Assembly: GCF_036543075.1 (NCBI RefSeq) | Contig: NZ_JAZHPF010000020.1 | Coordinates: 1-64,000 of the forward strand | Source: Deinococcus sp. YIM 134068 | GTDB taxonomy: Bacteria; Deinococcota; Deinococci; Deinococcales; Deinococcaceae | DNA: 64,000 bases | Direction: 5' to 3' | Part shown: piece after piece, positions 1 through 14,393 of the stretch | Position numbering within the stretch: position 1 is the first letter of the stretch | Layout: each line of letters begins with the position of its first letter | Translations under genes and position numbers: made by a program | Notes under the pieces: generated by a model | Told to the model about the DNA's origin: nothing | The model's database searches: none | Seen by the model: the letters and a program-made list of their open reading frames with translations, nothing else

Positions 1-967
1 CCACCTGACGGTCGAAGCGTCCGGGACGCAGCAACGCTGCGTCCAGCACGTCGGGCCTGTTCGTCGCCGCCAGGATGATCACCTCCTGCCCACTCCCGAA
101 CCCGTCCATCTCCACCAGCAGTTGATTCAGCGTCTGTTCCCGCTCGTCATTCCCCCCCTGAAGATTGACACCGCGCTTGCGTCCCACCGCATCGATCTCG
201 TCGATGAAGACGATGCACGGGGCACTCTTGCGGGCCTGCTCGAACAGGTCACGGACGCGGGCGGCACCGACGCCGACGAACATCTCCACGAAGTCAGAGC
301 CTGAGATGGAGAAGTACGGCACTTTGGCTTCTCCTGCCACAGCCTTAGCGAGCAAGGTCTTGCCGCTTCCGGGAGGGCCGACGAGCAAGACGCCGTGGGG
401 GATGCGGGCACCGAGCTGGTGATACCGCTCTGGTTGGCGGAGGAAGTCCACGACCTCCTGCAAGTCCTGTTTTGCCTCGTCACAACCAGCAACGTCCGCA
501 AACGTCAGCTTGATCTGGCCCTCGCTGATCACCGCCGCCTTCGACTTCCCGAACGTCGACGCCGCGTCGGTGCCCCCGTTCTGCCGCCCGCGCAGCAGCA
601 GCACCACGAGGCCGACGATGAGGAGCAGAGTCAGCAGGCCGCTGAGGACGGCGAGTGGGCTGAGGCGGGTGCTGGAGGCGTAGGAGACGTTCACCCCGGC
701 GGCCTGAAGGCGGGCCAGCGTGACGGCGGGATCGGCGGCGAGAGTGCGGGTGCGGTAATTCTGACCGCTCCCGAGTTCGCCCGTCAGCAGGGCCGTGTTG
801 TTCTGGTACTGCACACTTGCCGTCGCCACGTCCCCGGCCCGCAGCGCCGCCGTGAAGTCCTCCAGCGGCAGCTCGTTCGGGCGACCGCGCGGCGCGACGA
901 GGCTGATGATCAGCAGCAGCGCGATCACGGCGGCACCGAGGCCCCATCCCCACGTGGCGCGTTTCAT
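1..967 (-). CDS. ftsH: FtsH, ATP-dependent membrane zinc metalloprotease, N-terminal part (3' end outside window)
   Basis: AAA+ protease that degrades membrane and short-lived cytosolic proteins; it acts as a hexamer in the inner membrane. Reading the minus strand from ATG at 967 gives 322 open codons to the window edge. There is an N-terminal membrane helix (residues about 7-26), a periplasmic domain, and a second helix near residue 105-125. The AAA domain follows, with Walker A GPPGSGKT, the pore motif [13 protein letters not shown], Walker [12 protein letters not shown] and the second region of homology ATNRPDVLD. The HEXXH zinc site would lie beyond the window. The gene is divergent from dnaK, so the shared upstream region may coordinate both in heat shock; that link is inferred. 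A GGGGAG sequence lies about 13 nt before the start. Confidence 0.96.
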   Translation of the reverse strand, partial: MKRATWGWGLGAAVIALLLIISLVAPRGRPNELPLEDFTAALRAGDVATASVQYQNNTALLTGELGSGQNYRTRTLAADPAVTLARLQAAGVNVSYASSTRLSPLAVLSGLLTLLLIVGLVVLLLRGRQNGGTDAASTFGKSKAAVISEGQIKLTFADVAGCDEAKQDLQEVVDFLRQPERYHQLGARIPHGVLLVGPPGSGKTLLAKAVAGEAKVPYFSISGSDFVEMFVGVGAARVRDLFEQARKSAPCIVFIDEIDAVGRKRGVNLQGGNDEREQTLNQLLVEMDGFGSGQEVIILAATNRPDVLDAALLRPGRFDRQV

Positions 968-1205
968 CCGCGTCGCTGGCTCCCCTGGCGGCAGGTTCCG
1001 GGCGTCATACCCCAGTGTAGGGCGCGCGGGCCGGGAAACTCTGGAACCGAAGTGGCGATGTGGTCAGGAGAACGGGACAGGGCACCTCCGCTGGGGCCGG
1101 GGCTGACTTCCGCCCCTCTCCCTCCGCTGCAGAACGGACCGGAGAAGTTTCTTCCTGCGGGTGAGGTGCAAAAGAGTCCTCTTCTCCTATCTGGCCCAAC
1201 CTCAA

Positions 1206-1226
1206 CCTGAGCGTACTCCACTCAAC
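1206..1226 (+). promoter_or_regulatory. HAIR-like HspR operator upstream of dnaK
   Basis: CCTGAGC, seven bases, then ACTCAAC. This matches the HAIR consensus CTTGAGT-N7-ACTCAAG at 11 of 14 positions with exactly the right spacer, and it ends 4 bp before the -35 box. HspR represses chaperone genes through HAIR sites in Streptomyces, and an HspR regulon is known in D. radiodurans. Binding here is inferred. Confidence 0.65.
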
Positions 1227-1230
1227 TCTA

Positions 1231-1259
1231 TTGACTGTTTGGAACTGTGGCCTTATGAT
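1231..1259 (+). promoter_or_regulatory. dnaK operon promoter
   Basis: TTGACT (1231-1236) and TATGAT (1254-1259) are separated by 17 bp, a near-consensus housekeeping-sigma promoter. Transcription should begin near 1266, giving a leader of about 57 nt. The heat-shock response is therefore probably controlled by derepression at the adjacent HAIR-like site. Confidence 0.85.
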
Positions 1260-1322
1260 GAGCGCACGTACAGGACTGCTCCCCATACGGGCGCAGCATC
1301 CTACCCCTTCAAGGAGTCAACC

Positions 1323-3218
<1,896 letters not shown>

Positions 3219-3243
3219 ACGTCCGCTCCATCAACACATCAGG

Positions 3244-3276
3244 GGGGAGAGGACGGCCAGCGTGCCCCCTCTCCCC
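3244..3276 (+). terminator. dnaK-grpE intercistronic hairpin
   Basis: GGGGAGAGG (3244-3252) pairs perfectly with CCTCTCCCC (3268-3276) around a 15-nt loop and is followed by a pyrimidine-rich tract. It could attenuate or process the transcript so that DnaK is made in excess over GrpE and DnaJ; that role is inferred. Confidence 0.5.
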
Positions 3277-3312
3277 TATCTTCTTCCCATGTTCAGAAGG
3301 CGAGGCCCCACC

Positions 3313-3966
<654 letters not shown>

Positions 3967-3979
3967 GAGCGGCCAGCCG

Positions 3980-4031
3980 CCAGCGACCAGCGGCCAGCAC
4001 ACCCTCTCCTTCGCTGGCGGCTGGTCGCTGG
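3980..4031 (+). repeat. grpE-dnaJ hairpin built of CCAGC-type words
   Basis: CCAGCGACCAGC (3980-3991) pairs perfectly with GCTGGTCGCTGG (4020-4031), and an inner GCCAGC/GCTGGC pair (3993-3998 with 4013-4018) extends it. The arms are made of degenerate CCAGC repeats. The dnaJ ribosome binding site follows directly, so the structure could reduce dnaJ translation or act in RNA processing. Confidence 0.6.
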
Positions 4032-4047
4032 AAGCTGGAGGCTACCT

Positions 4048-4956
4048 ATGGCATACAAGGACTACTACGACCTGCTCGGCGTCCCCCGCAGCGCCTCGGA
4101 CGCCGATATCAAGAGCGCGTACCGCAAGCTCGCCAAGCAGTACCACCCCGACAAGAACCAGGGCGACGAGAAGGCCGCCGAACGTTTCAAGGAGATCGGC
4201 GAGGCCTACGCGGTCCTGAGTGACCCGGAGAAACGCAAGCTCTACGACCAGTTCGGGCACACCGGGCAGGTGCCGCCGGGCTACGGCGGGGCGGGCGGGG
4301 GCTTTCAAGGGGGCGACTTCGGCGGCTTCGACCCCTCTCAATTCAGCGACTTCTTCCAGGGCCTGTTCGGGATGGGCGGGCGGCGAGGCGGGAGCGTAGG
4401 CGGACCGGGCGGCACTCAGGTCAACATCGAGGACCTGCTCTCGGGCATGGGGGGCAGCCAGGGGCGGCGCTTCGTGCAGAACGTCGAGGGCGAGTTGCAG
4501 GTCACGCTGGAGGAGGCCTTCGCCGGGTCCGACGAGGTGATCAACGTGGACGGCAAGCGCCTGAGCCTGCGGGTGCCCGCCGGAACGCGCGACGGCTCCA
4601 GGCTGCGCCTCGCCGGGCAGGCACCGGGCGGCGGCGACGTGCTCCTGACCATCCGCGTGTTGGAGGACGCCCGCTTCGACCTCGACGGCGACGACGTGAC
4701 GACCACCGTGGACGTGCCCGCGCCTGTGGCCGCGCTTGGCGGGGACGTGACCGTGCGGACGCTGGGCGGCAGCGGCAATCTCCGGGTCCCCCCCGGCAGC
4801 AGCGGCGGACGCCGGATGCGCCTGCGTGGGCAGGGCTGGCCGAGGAAGGACGGCACGCGGGGAGACCTCTACGTGCGCCTGAACCTCACCGTCCCCGGCG
4901 ATATGAGCGACGAGGAGCGGGAGCTATACCGGCGGTTGGGTGAATTGCGGAAGTGA
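4048..4956 (+). CDS. dnaJ: DnaJ-family co-chaperone without zinc finger
   Basis: Stimulates the DnaK ATPase and delivers substrates. The 302-residue product has a J domain (residues 1-70, with the HPD motif in [10 protein letters not shown]), a Gly/Phe-rich stretch (about 75-130), then directly the two C-terminal beta domains. The four CxxCxGxG zinc repeats of E. coli DnaJ are absent, as in Thermus DnaJ and CbpA. The start is set by GGAGG in the upstream hairpin tail. The Thermus partner gene dafA is not found downstream. A GC-rich hairpin follows the stop. Confidence 0.93.
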   Translation: MAYKDYYDLLGVPRSASDADIKSAYRKLAKQYHPDKNQGDEKAAERFKEIGEAYAVLSDPEKRKLYDQFGHTGQVPPGYGGAGGGFQGGDFGGFDPSQFSDFFQGLFGMGGRRGGSVGGPGGTQVNIEDLLSGMGGSQGRRFVQNVEGELQVTLEEAFAGSDEVINVDGKRLSLRVPAGTRDGSRLRLAGQAPGGGDVLLTIRVLEDARFDLDGDDVTTTVDVPAPVAALGGDVTVRTLGGSGNLRVPPGSSGGRRMRLRGQGWPRKDGTRGDLYVRLNLTVPGDMSDEERELYRRLGELRK

Positions 4957-4967
4957 AGCGGTGGAAA

Positions 4968-4996
4968 GGGGCCGTCTTCGGAGTGGAGGCGGCCCT
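4968..4996 (+). terminator. Probable terminator after dnaJ
   Basis: GGGGCCG (4968-4974) pairs with CGGCCCT (4990-4996) around a 15-nt loop, 11 nt after the dnaJ stop. The following sequence is only moderately T-rich, so efficiency is uncertain. Confidence 0.5.
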
Positions 4997-5040
4997 CTCC
5001 CGTTTGTGTTGGGTGATGGGGAGAAGTTGACGGGCGCGTG

Positions 5041-5108
5041 TTCTGGGAGGCCAGGCTCGTTCACCCCCTCCCCGGCCCTCTCCCACAAGGAGGGAGGGAG
5101 AACAGGCG
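5041..5108. repeat. Dispersed CCCTCTCC-type intergenic repeat, copy 1
   Basis: Holds the family core GTTCACCCCCTCC followed by CGGCCCTCTCCC and a GGAGGGAGGGA arm, so it can fold on itself. It lies between the convergent dnaJ and CBS-domain genes. Other copies are near 18.1, 27.4, 30.1, 42.7, 45.2, 54.1 and 59.1 kb. Confidence 0.6.
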
Positions 5109-5202
5109 GCGAGCACATCAAGCGTTCAAAGGGGGGGTTAAAAGAGATGGGCCACCCTCCAGCCCTCGAAGGTGGCCCGCACTCTCGGCGTTGTGTTCTT
5201 GC

Positions 5203-5625
5203 CTAGCTGTTGTCGCTCGGCACGCTCACGCCCCGGAGCGCCTCCTCGTCCGCATTCCCGCTCGCGCGCACGGCGAGGTCCCCGAGGCTGACCATTCCGA
5301 CCACCTTCCCGCCCTCGGTGACGGGCAGGCGGCGCAGTTGATGGCGGGCCATCTCCTGCGCGGCGTCCTCGACGGAGGTGTCGGCCTCCATCGTGAACAC
5401 GTCCCCGGTGGTGTAGTCGGTGACGGCGGTGCCCGAGCCGTGCCCGTAGGCGACCGCCCGGATCACGATGTCGCGGTCGGTGATGATGCCCGTGGGCTGG
5501 TCGCCCTTCATCACGAGGACCGCGCCAATGTCCTGCTCCAGCATCAGCGTGGCGACCTCCTGCAAGGTGGCCTGCGGATCGACCGTGATGGGGTGGGGCG
5601 TCATGATCTCTCGAAGGGTCGGCAT
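5203..5625 (-). CDS. Tandem CBS-domain protein
   Basis: A 140-residue protein made almost entirely of two CBS domains (residues about 8-62 and 73-125). Each has the typical pattern of a strand, a VEDAAQEMA-type helix and a GIITDRDI- or GMVSLGDL-type loop. Such pairs bind adenine nucleotides and act as energy-sensing modules; the ligand and target here are unknown. A TACGGT -10 box at 5632-5637 on the minus strand lies 6 nt before the ATG, so the mRNA is probably leaderless. It resembles the free-standing hypoxic-response or IMPDH-like CBS proteins, but the exact role cannot be told. Confidence 0.85.
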   Translation of the reverse strand: MPTLREIMTPHPITVDPQATLQEVATLMLEQDIGAVLVMKGDQPTGIITDRDIVIRAVAYGHGSGTAVTDYTTGDVFTMEADTSVEDAAQEMARHQLRRLPVTEGGKVVGMVSLGDLAVRASGNADEEALRGVSVPSDNS

Positions 5626-5752
5626 GCCTGAACCGTACTCATCCGTCCGTTAACCCTCGTGGGAACCCCGTGAAGCAGAACAGAGAGAGGGAGGTGACCG
5701 AACATGGCCCCTCCCCCTTTTTGCTGACGGCTGACGGCTGAGAGCTGACCGC

Positions 5753-8254
<2,502 letters not shown>

Positions 8255-8502
8255 GCCCGCAGCCTAGCGACCCCCCGGTGACGCGCCCTGAAGCCCACAT
8301 GAGGAGTTCTTGAACCGGGGTCAGGGGCGCGTCATCTTGGGGGGAGGGTGGACGAAGGGCGCGGCGTGGGGCGAGGTCGGATGCCTGACCAGCCACCTCT
8401 CATTCGCGTGGCTGTCCTTTCGGAGGGGAACGGGCAGGGTGCAGGTCTTCACGTCGCCGCCCCTCCCGCCCCAACGATCCTCAACGCGAGGCGCACGCAT
8501 GA

Positions 8503-8524
8503 AAAAGGGCGAACGCCCCCCAAA
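8503..8524 (-). terminator. Intrinsic terminator of the secreted protein gene
   Basis: On the minus strand a GGGCG/CGCCC hairpin is followed by TTTTT (8503-8507). It lies about 25 nt after the stop of the 8549-9280 gene. Confidence 0.7.
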
Positions 8525-8548
8525 GCGCTCACCCTGGCGAACCCACCC

Positions 8549-9280
8549 TCAGCGGCTGTACCCGAAGATGATGCCGCCCTCCTGAATCGTGCCGCGCATC
8601 ATGCTCAGGCGGTAGTAGCTGAAGATGACCTGCCCGCCCGTGAGGTGCAGGAGTTGCAACTGGCCGTTCACGCCATTCTGGGTGACGGGGCTGTTGCCCT
8701 TCACCACCCACTCGTAGCCGCCGCGAATGTCGAGCGTGCGGTCGGGGGCCTCGCTGGGGGTGATCGGGCGCGGTTTGGTGACGAAGCCCTCGGGCGTCCG
8801 CAACTCCCCGGTGCCGAGGTCGAGGACCAGCCCGCGCAACACGCCGCCGAGGGCCGGGGCATCCCCGAAGCGCAGGCGGTTGCCCTCTCGTGTCAGAGGC
8901 AGCCTGACGACCTTGCCCGTGGGCGTCAGCACGGGCTGGAACACCAGATACCGCTCGAACTCCGCGCGGGGAATCCCCAGCCGCTCGTCGTAGCTCGGCT
9001 TCTGGCCCTTCGCGGCGCTGGCGATGACCGCCTTCAGGGCGTCGGGACTGCCGCCCCTCAGCGTTACCCGGCGTTGCAGCTCCACCAGCGTCAGGTTCGG
9101 GCGCTGCTCCATCAGTTGCACGACCTGTCCCGGCTGCGGCAGCAGCGCCGCGAGTTTTGCCATCCAGCCCGAACCGGGCAGCGAGGTGGTGCCCGCCAGC
9201 GCCAGCGAGGCGAAAGCCACCCCGGCCAGCGTCAGGAGCGCCCGCGAGGGAGAGGAAAAGGGGACGGAGGCGGCCTTCAT
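8549..9280 (-). CDS. Secreted protein of unknown function
   Basis: A 243-residue protein that I do not recognise. The N-terminus has a basic start and a hydrophobic core ending ASLALAGTTS, a plausible signal peptide. The rest is soluble, with a helical region (about 40-110, including LVELQRRVTLRG) followed by a beta-rich half (PEGFVTKPRPITPSEAPDRT). No cysteines or catalytic motif stand out. TATCCT at 9291-9296 is 10 nt before the ATG, so the leader is very short. The gene ends in a good terminator and therefore seems to be transcribed alone. Confidence 0.75.
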   Translation of the reverse strand: MKAASVPFSSPSRALLTLAGVAFASLALAGTTSLPGSGWMAKLAALLPQPGQVVQLMEQRPNLTLVELQRRVTLRGGSPDALKAVIASAAKGQKPSYDERLGIPRAEFERYLVFQPVLTPTGKVVRLPLTREGNRLRFGDAPALGGVLRGLVLDLGTGELRTPEGFVTKPRPITPSEAPDRTLDIRGGYEWVVKGNSPVTQNGVNGQLQLLHLTGGQVIFSYYRLSMMRGTIQEGGIIFGYSR

Positions 9281-9404
9281 GCCGAACGTGAGGATACGTC
9301 CGGCGGGTGAGAATTGTCCGTCCCCATGCTCATTTGAAGGGATAAGGCGGTCAGGTGCCCATCAGCTTGTGGCCGGGCACCCACTGGGGTTTGATTGTGG
9401 GAGG

Positions 9405-10322
<918 letters not shown>

Positions 10323-10434
10323 GGGTGGGCCTCCTTTGGCAACGCCCACTTTAACCCGCACGGGGAGGGGTGGGGGGGTGCCCGGCTCTGCCGGACGGGG
10401 ACAGCACCCCCACACGGGGCGGTAGGATGGCCCC

Positions 10435-11649
10435 ATGACAGCCTCCACCCTGCCCGTGCCCGACTTCACGGCGCGGCTCTCCGACCGGGCGCGGCGCATG
10501 AACGCGAGCGCCATCCGCGAAATCCTCAAGATCACTCAGGAACCCGACGTGATCTCCTTCGCGGGGGGCCTCCCCGCCCCCGAACTCTTCCCCATCGAGG
10601 ACGTGCGGCGGGCCACCGACGCCGTGCTCACCCGCTACGGGGCGGCGGCGCTGCAATACTCCACCACCGAGGGGCACCCGCCACTGAGGCGCTGGATCGC
10701 GGGGCGTGCGGGCATCGGGCCGGAGAACGTGCAGATCGTGACGGGCAGCCAGCAGGGGCTGGACCTCCTGGGCAAAATCCTGATCTCGGAGGGGGACGTG
10801 GTGCTGGTGGAGTCGCCCACGTACCTGGGGGCGTTACAGTCCTTCCAGCCCTACGGCCCGCGCTACGTGCAGCTTCCCACCGACGACCACGGCATCGACA
10901 CGGACGCGCTGGAGGAGGTGCTGGCCTCCCAGCCCGCCAAGCTGCTGTACGCCATCCCCAACTTCCAGAACCCGACGGGCCGCACCCTGAGTCTGGAGCG
11001 CCGCCGCCACCTGCTGGAGCTGACGGCGCAGTACGGCGTGCTCGTCATCGAGGACGACCCCTACGGCAAGCTGCGCTTCACGGGCGAGGAGCTGCCGAAC
11101 CTCTACGACCTCGCGCTGGAGATGATGGGCGGGCCGGAGCGCAGCCACGTCATCTACTCGGGGTCCTTTTCCAAGACGCTCGTGCCCGGACTGCGTGACG
11201 CGTGGGTGCAGGCGGCCCGGCCCATCATCGAGAAGCTCGTGCAGGCCAAGCAGGGGGCCGACCTCCACACGCCGACCCTGAACCAGATGATCGTCGCCGA
11301 ACTCGTGGACGACGTGCTGCCGCGCCAGATCGAGCGTGTGAAGCGGGCCTACGGGCAGCGGGCGCGGGACATGGTGGCGCGCATTCAGGAGCACCTCCCG
11401 GCGGGGATAGAACACACCACCCCCGAGGGCGGCATGTTCCTGTGGGTCACGCTGCCGGAGGGCATCGACACCCAGCCCATGCTCGCGCGGGCGGTGGAGC
11501 GCAAGGTCGCCTACGTGCCCGGCAGCCCCTTCTTCGCGCTCGGCGGCGGGGCGAACACCATGCGCCTGAGCTATTCGAGCGCCACGCCGGAGCAGATCGA
11601 CCGGGGCCTGCGGGCGTTGGGCGAGACGATCCGGGAGGCGATGGACTGA
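10435..11649 (+). CDS. lysN: PLP-dependent aminotransferase, LysN (2-aminoadipate) type
   Basis: Fold-type I class-I/II aminotransferase of 404 residues. It strongly resembles Thermus LysN, which transaminates 2-aminoadipate in the AAA route to lysine and also accepts leucine and aromatic substrates. Visible motifs are SFAGGLPAPELFP, the QYSTTEGHPPLR substrate loop, IPNFQNPTG, the PLP-binding Asp in IEDDPYGKL, the Schiff-base Lys in YSGSFSKTL and the carboxylate Arg in MRLSYSSA. The -10 box TAGGAT (10423-10428) leaves 6 nt to the ATG, so it is probably leaderless. No other lysine genes are adjacent, so the physiological substrate is inferred. Confidence 0.88.
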   Translation: MTASTLPVPDFTARLSDRARRMNASAIREILKITQEPDVISFAGGLPAPELFPIEDVRRATDAVLTRYGAAALQYSTTEGHPPLRRWIAGRAGIGPENVQIVTGSQQGLDLLGKILISEGDVVLVESPTYLGALQSFQPYGPRYVQLPTDDHGIDTDALEEVLASQPAKLLYAIPNFQNPTGRTLSLERRRHLLELTAQYGVLVIEDDPYGKLRFTGEELPNLYDLALEMMGGPERSHVIYSGSFSKTLVPGLRDAWVQAARPIIEKLVQAKQGADLHTPTLNQMIVAELVDDVLPRQIERVKRAYGQRARDMVARIQEHLPAGIEHTTPEGGMFLWVTLPEGIDTQPMLARAVERKVAYVPGSPFFALGGGANTMRLSYSSATPEQIDRGLRALGETIREAMD

Positions 11650-11654
11650 AGGGA

Positions 11655-11714
11655 CGCGGGAAGCGGGACGCGGGAACGGCGTTCTTCCCTACGTACCGCG
11701 TCCCGCTTCCCGCG
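11655..11714. terminator. Perfect 19-bp hairpin between lysN and murI
   Basis: CGCGGGAAGCGGGACGCGG (11655-11673) is exactly complementary to 11696-11714 across a 22-nt loop. It probably ends or insulates lysN transcripts, although there is no T-tract. It abuts the murI -10 box (11718-11723), so the right arm occupies the murI -35 region. Confidence 0.7.
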
Positions 11715-11731
11715 CACTATCATCCTCCCCG

Positions 11732-12552
11732 ATGAGCGCAGACCGCCCACTCGGAGTCTTCGACAGCGGCGTGGGCGGCCTGAGCGTCCTCGCGGAGCTG
11801 CGGCGGGAGCTGCCGGGCGAGGGCTTCCTGTATCTGGCGGACACGGCCCATGTGCCCATCGGGGCGCTGCCGGACGAGACCATCCGTGACCTGACGGCGC
11901 GGGCGGTGGCCGCACTCCACGCGCGGGGAGCAAAGGGCGTCGTCGTCGCGTGCAACACGGCCTCGGCATTCAGCCTGATGCACCTGCGGGAGCGGTACGG
12001 GGCGGGCCGGGACCCCTTCCCGATCATCGGCCTCGTTCCTGCCGTGAAGCCCGCCGTGGCCGCCACCCGGTCGGGCGTGGTGGGCGTGCTGGCGACCCCC
12101 GGCACTCTGCGCGGCTCGCTCCTGCGCGACGTGATCCGGCAGTGGGCCGACCCCGGCGGGGTGCGGGTCCTCACCGCCGTCAGCGCCGACCTCGTGCCGC
12201 TCGTGGAATTGGGGCGGGCGGACGGCGCGGAGGCGCGGGCGGTGCTGAGAGAAGTCCTGACGCCGCTCGCGGAGGCCGGGGCCGATCAACTCGTCCTGGG
12301 CTGCACCCATTATCCCTTCCTCGCGGGGAGCATCCGCGCCGAGTTCGGGGAGACCTTCGCGCTCGTGGACAGCGGGGCGGCGGTCGCGCGGCACACCCGG
12401 AACGTGCTGTGCGGGGCCGGGCTGCTGCGGGCGGAGGAGGGGCCGGGCACTGTCTCCTACCTCGTGACGGGCGACCCGGAGGCGTCCCGGACCGTGATCA
12501 CCACGCTCGTGGGCGAAGGCGGGCAGAATGTGTCTGTTATGCAGGTAAGCAC

Positions 12553-12556
<4 letters not shown>
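11732..12556 (+). CDS. murI: Glutamate racemase
   Basis: Makes D-glutamate for peptidoglycan by a two-base mechanism. The 274-residue product has the N-terminal GVFDSGVGGLSVL loop, the first catalytic Cys in VACNTAS and the second in LGCTHYPFL. The substrate loop reads HVPIG where most racemases have PYG, a modest deviation. TATCAT (11718-11723) lies 8 nt before the ATG, fitting a leaderless or near-leaderless mRNA. Its TGA overlaps the TTG start of rph by 3 nt, so the two should be translated together. Confidence 0.94.
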
Positions 12557-13272
<716 letters not shown>

Positions 13273-13314
13273 GATGGAGAGCCGCCAGCCGCCAGCCGCC
13301 AGTCGCCAGCAAAC

Positions 13315-13351
13315 GAGGAGGGGGAGGCTTCAACTCGGCCTCCTCCTCCCC
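13315..13351. terminator. Bidirectional hairpin between convergent rph and TolC-like gene
   Basis: GAGGAGGGGGAGGC faces GCCTCCTCCTCCCC across a 9-nt loop, mostly paired, between the two convergent stops. A run of CCGCCAG words (13281-13310) precedes it. Confidence 0.6.
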
Positions 13352-13358
13352 ATCCGGC

Positions 13359-14393
13359 CTACAGTGTTCCGCCGATGCCCGTCAGGTTCTGGCCTGCCGC
13401 CACCGAGAGGGCCGCGAGCGATTCGAGCACCGCGTCCTGTGCCTGCACGCGGGCGTACTGGGCCTGCTTGAGCGCCAGTTGCGTCTCCTGAAGGGTGACG
13501 GCGCTGATCGTGCCGCTCCTCAGGCGGGCGGCGTCCTGCGTATAAGCCCGTTGCGCGGCGGCCTCACGGCTCTGGGCCACCCGGAGCTGTTCGGCGGCGT
13601 TCTGGGCCGTCTGGTAGGCGCTCGCCAGCGTGGTGCCCGCGTTCTTCTGCGCGGCGTCGAGGGTGCGCTGGGCGTTCGCCAGCGTCGTGCGCGCGTCCGC
13701 GAGGGTGCGGGCGGGCGTGAAGTCGTTGTCGGCGAGCCGCACGTCGAGCTGCGCCTCCGTCACGGCCTGCTGGGCGCTCACCACGCCCGTGAGGTTGGCG
13801 TTCAGGGCCGAGCGAAGGGTGGCGAGGCTGGTCTTGAGGGTGGGCACGCCCGTCAGGGCCGCCGCCCGCACGTTGCTCCCCAGCGCGGTCAGGGTGGCGA
13901 GGCGCGCGGAGGCGAGGTTGACCTGGGCGCGGGCGTCGGCGAGGTCCTGGGTGCTGCCGGAGAGGGTGTTCTGCGCCCGCTGCACGTCCAATTGAGTGGC
14001 ATTGCTCACGCTGAGCTTGACCTGGGCGACTTGCAGGGCCTTGCGGTCCACCTGCACCTGCAACGTCTGGAGTTCCACGTTCTCCTGCGACTCCAGCAGG
14101 GCGGTGTAGGCCGTGACGGTGTTCTGAAGGGTCGAGAGGCGGGCCGCTCGCAGTTGCACCGTGGCGAGGGCCTGCGCGTTCTGCGCGGCGAGCTTCGCGG
14201 CGGCGAGGGTGCTGGGGTCGGCCTGGGCGGCGCGGTTGGTGGCGGTCGCCTTCTCCAGGTTGGCCTGCGCCGTCCGCACGTCCGTGCCGCCCGCGAGGGC
14301 GGAGGTGACGGCGCGGGTGACGGTCACGCTGGTCTGGGCGGCGGCGGTGGGAAGGAGCAGGGCGAGGGAGAGGGTGGCGAGGACGCGCTTCAC
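13359..14393 (-). CDS. TolC-like outer-membrane efflux protein, second of pair
   Basis: A 344-residue exported protein starting at GTG 14393, with signal peptide MKRVLATLSLALLLPTAAAQ. Nearly all of the rest is long Ala/Gln/Leu-rich alpha-helical coiled-coil repeats (for example NAQALATVQLRAARLS, TLQETQLALKQAQYARVQAQ), the pattern of outer-membrane efflux protein helices. It is shorter than canonical TolC (about 470), so the beta-barrel portion may be reduced; a periplasmic-only role is possible. GGAGG lies 6-7 nt upstream, and the start forms a GTGA overlap with the preceding TolC-like gene, so both are made together. Confidence 0.82.
   Translation of the reverse strand: MKRVLATLSLALLLPTAAAQTSVTVTRAVTSALAGGTDVRTAQANLEKATATNRAAQADPSTLAAAKLAAQNAQALATVQLRAARLSTLQNTVTAYTALLESQENVELQTLQVQVDRKALQVAQVKLSVSNATQLDVQRAQNTLSGSTQDLADARAQVNLASARLATLTALGSNVRAAALTGVPTLKTSLATLRSALNANLTGVVSAQQAVTEAQLDVRLADNDFTPARTLADARTTLANAQRTLDAAQKNAGTTLASAYQTAQNAAEQLRVAQSREAAAQRAYTQDAARLRSGTISAVTLQETQLALKQAQYARVQAQDAVLESLAALSVAAGQNLTGIGGTL

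Larger units (their letters stand above)
968..1322. promoter_or_regulatory. Divergent ftsH/dnaK intergenic region
   Basis: This 355-bp gap holds the dnaK promoter and operator at its right end (1206-1259) and presumably the ftsH promoter at its left. On the minus strand CTACACT and TATGAC sequences near 1007-1021 are possible -10 elements for ftsH, but neither has a convincing -35. I see no gene in it. Confidence 0.5.

Noticed and set aside
5694..5742. GGGAGG/CCTCCC hairpin followed by TTTTT on the plus strand as a terminator
   Set aside because: Both flanking genes are on the minus strand, so the T-run is on the wrong side; kept only as part of the word-repeat observation.
9354..9381. GGTGCCC/GGGCACC hairpin as a strong fba terminator
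   Set aside because: 7-bp stem with 14-nt loop and no T-tract; too weak to list separately.
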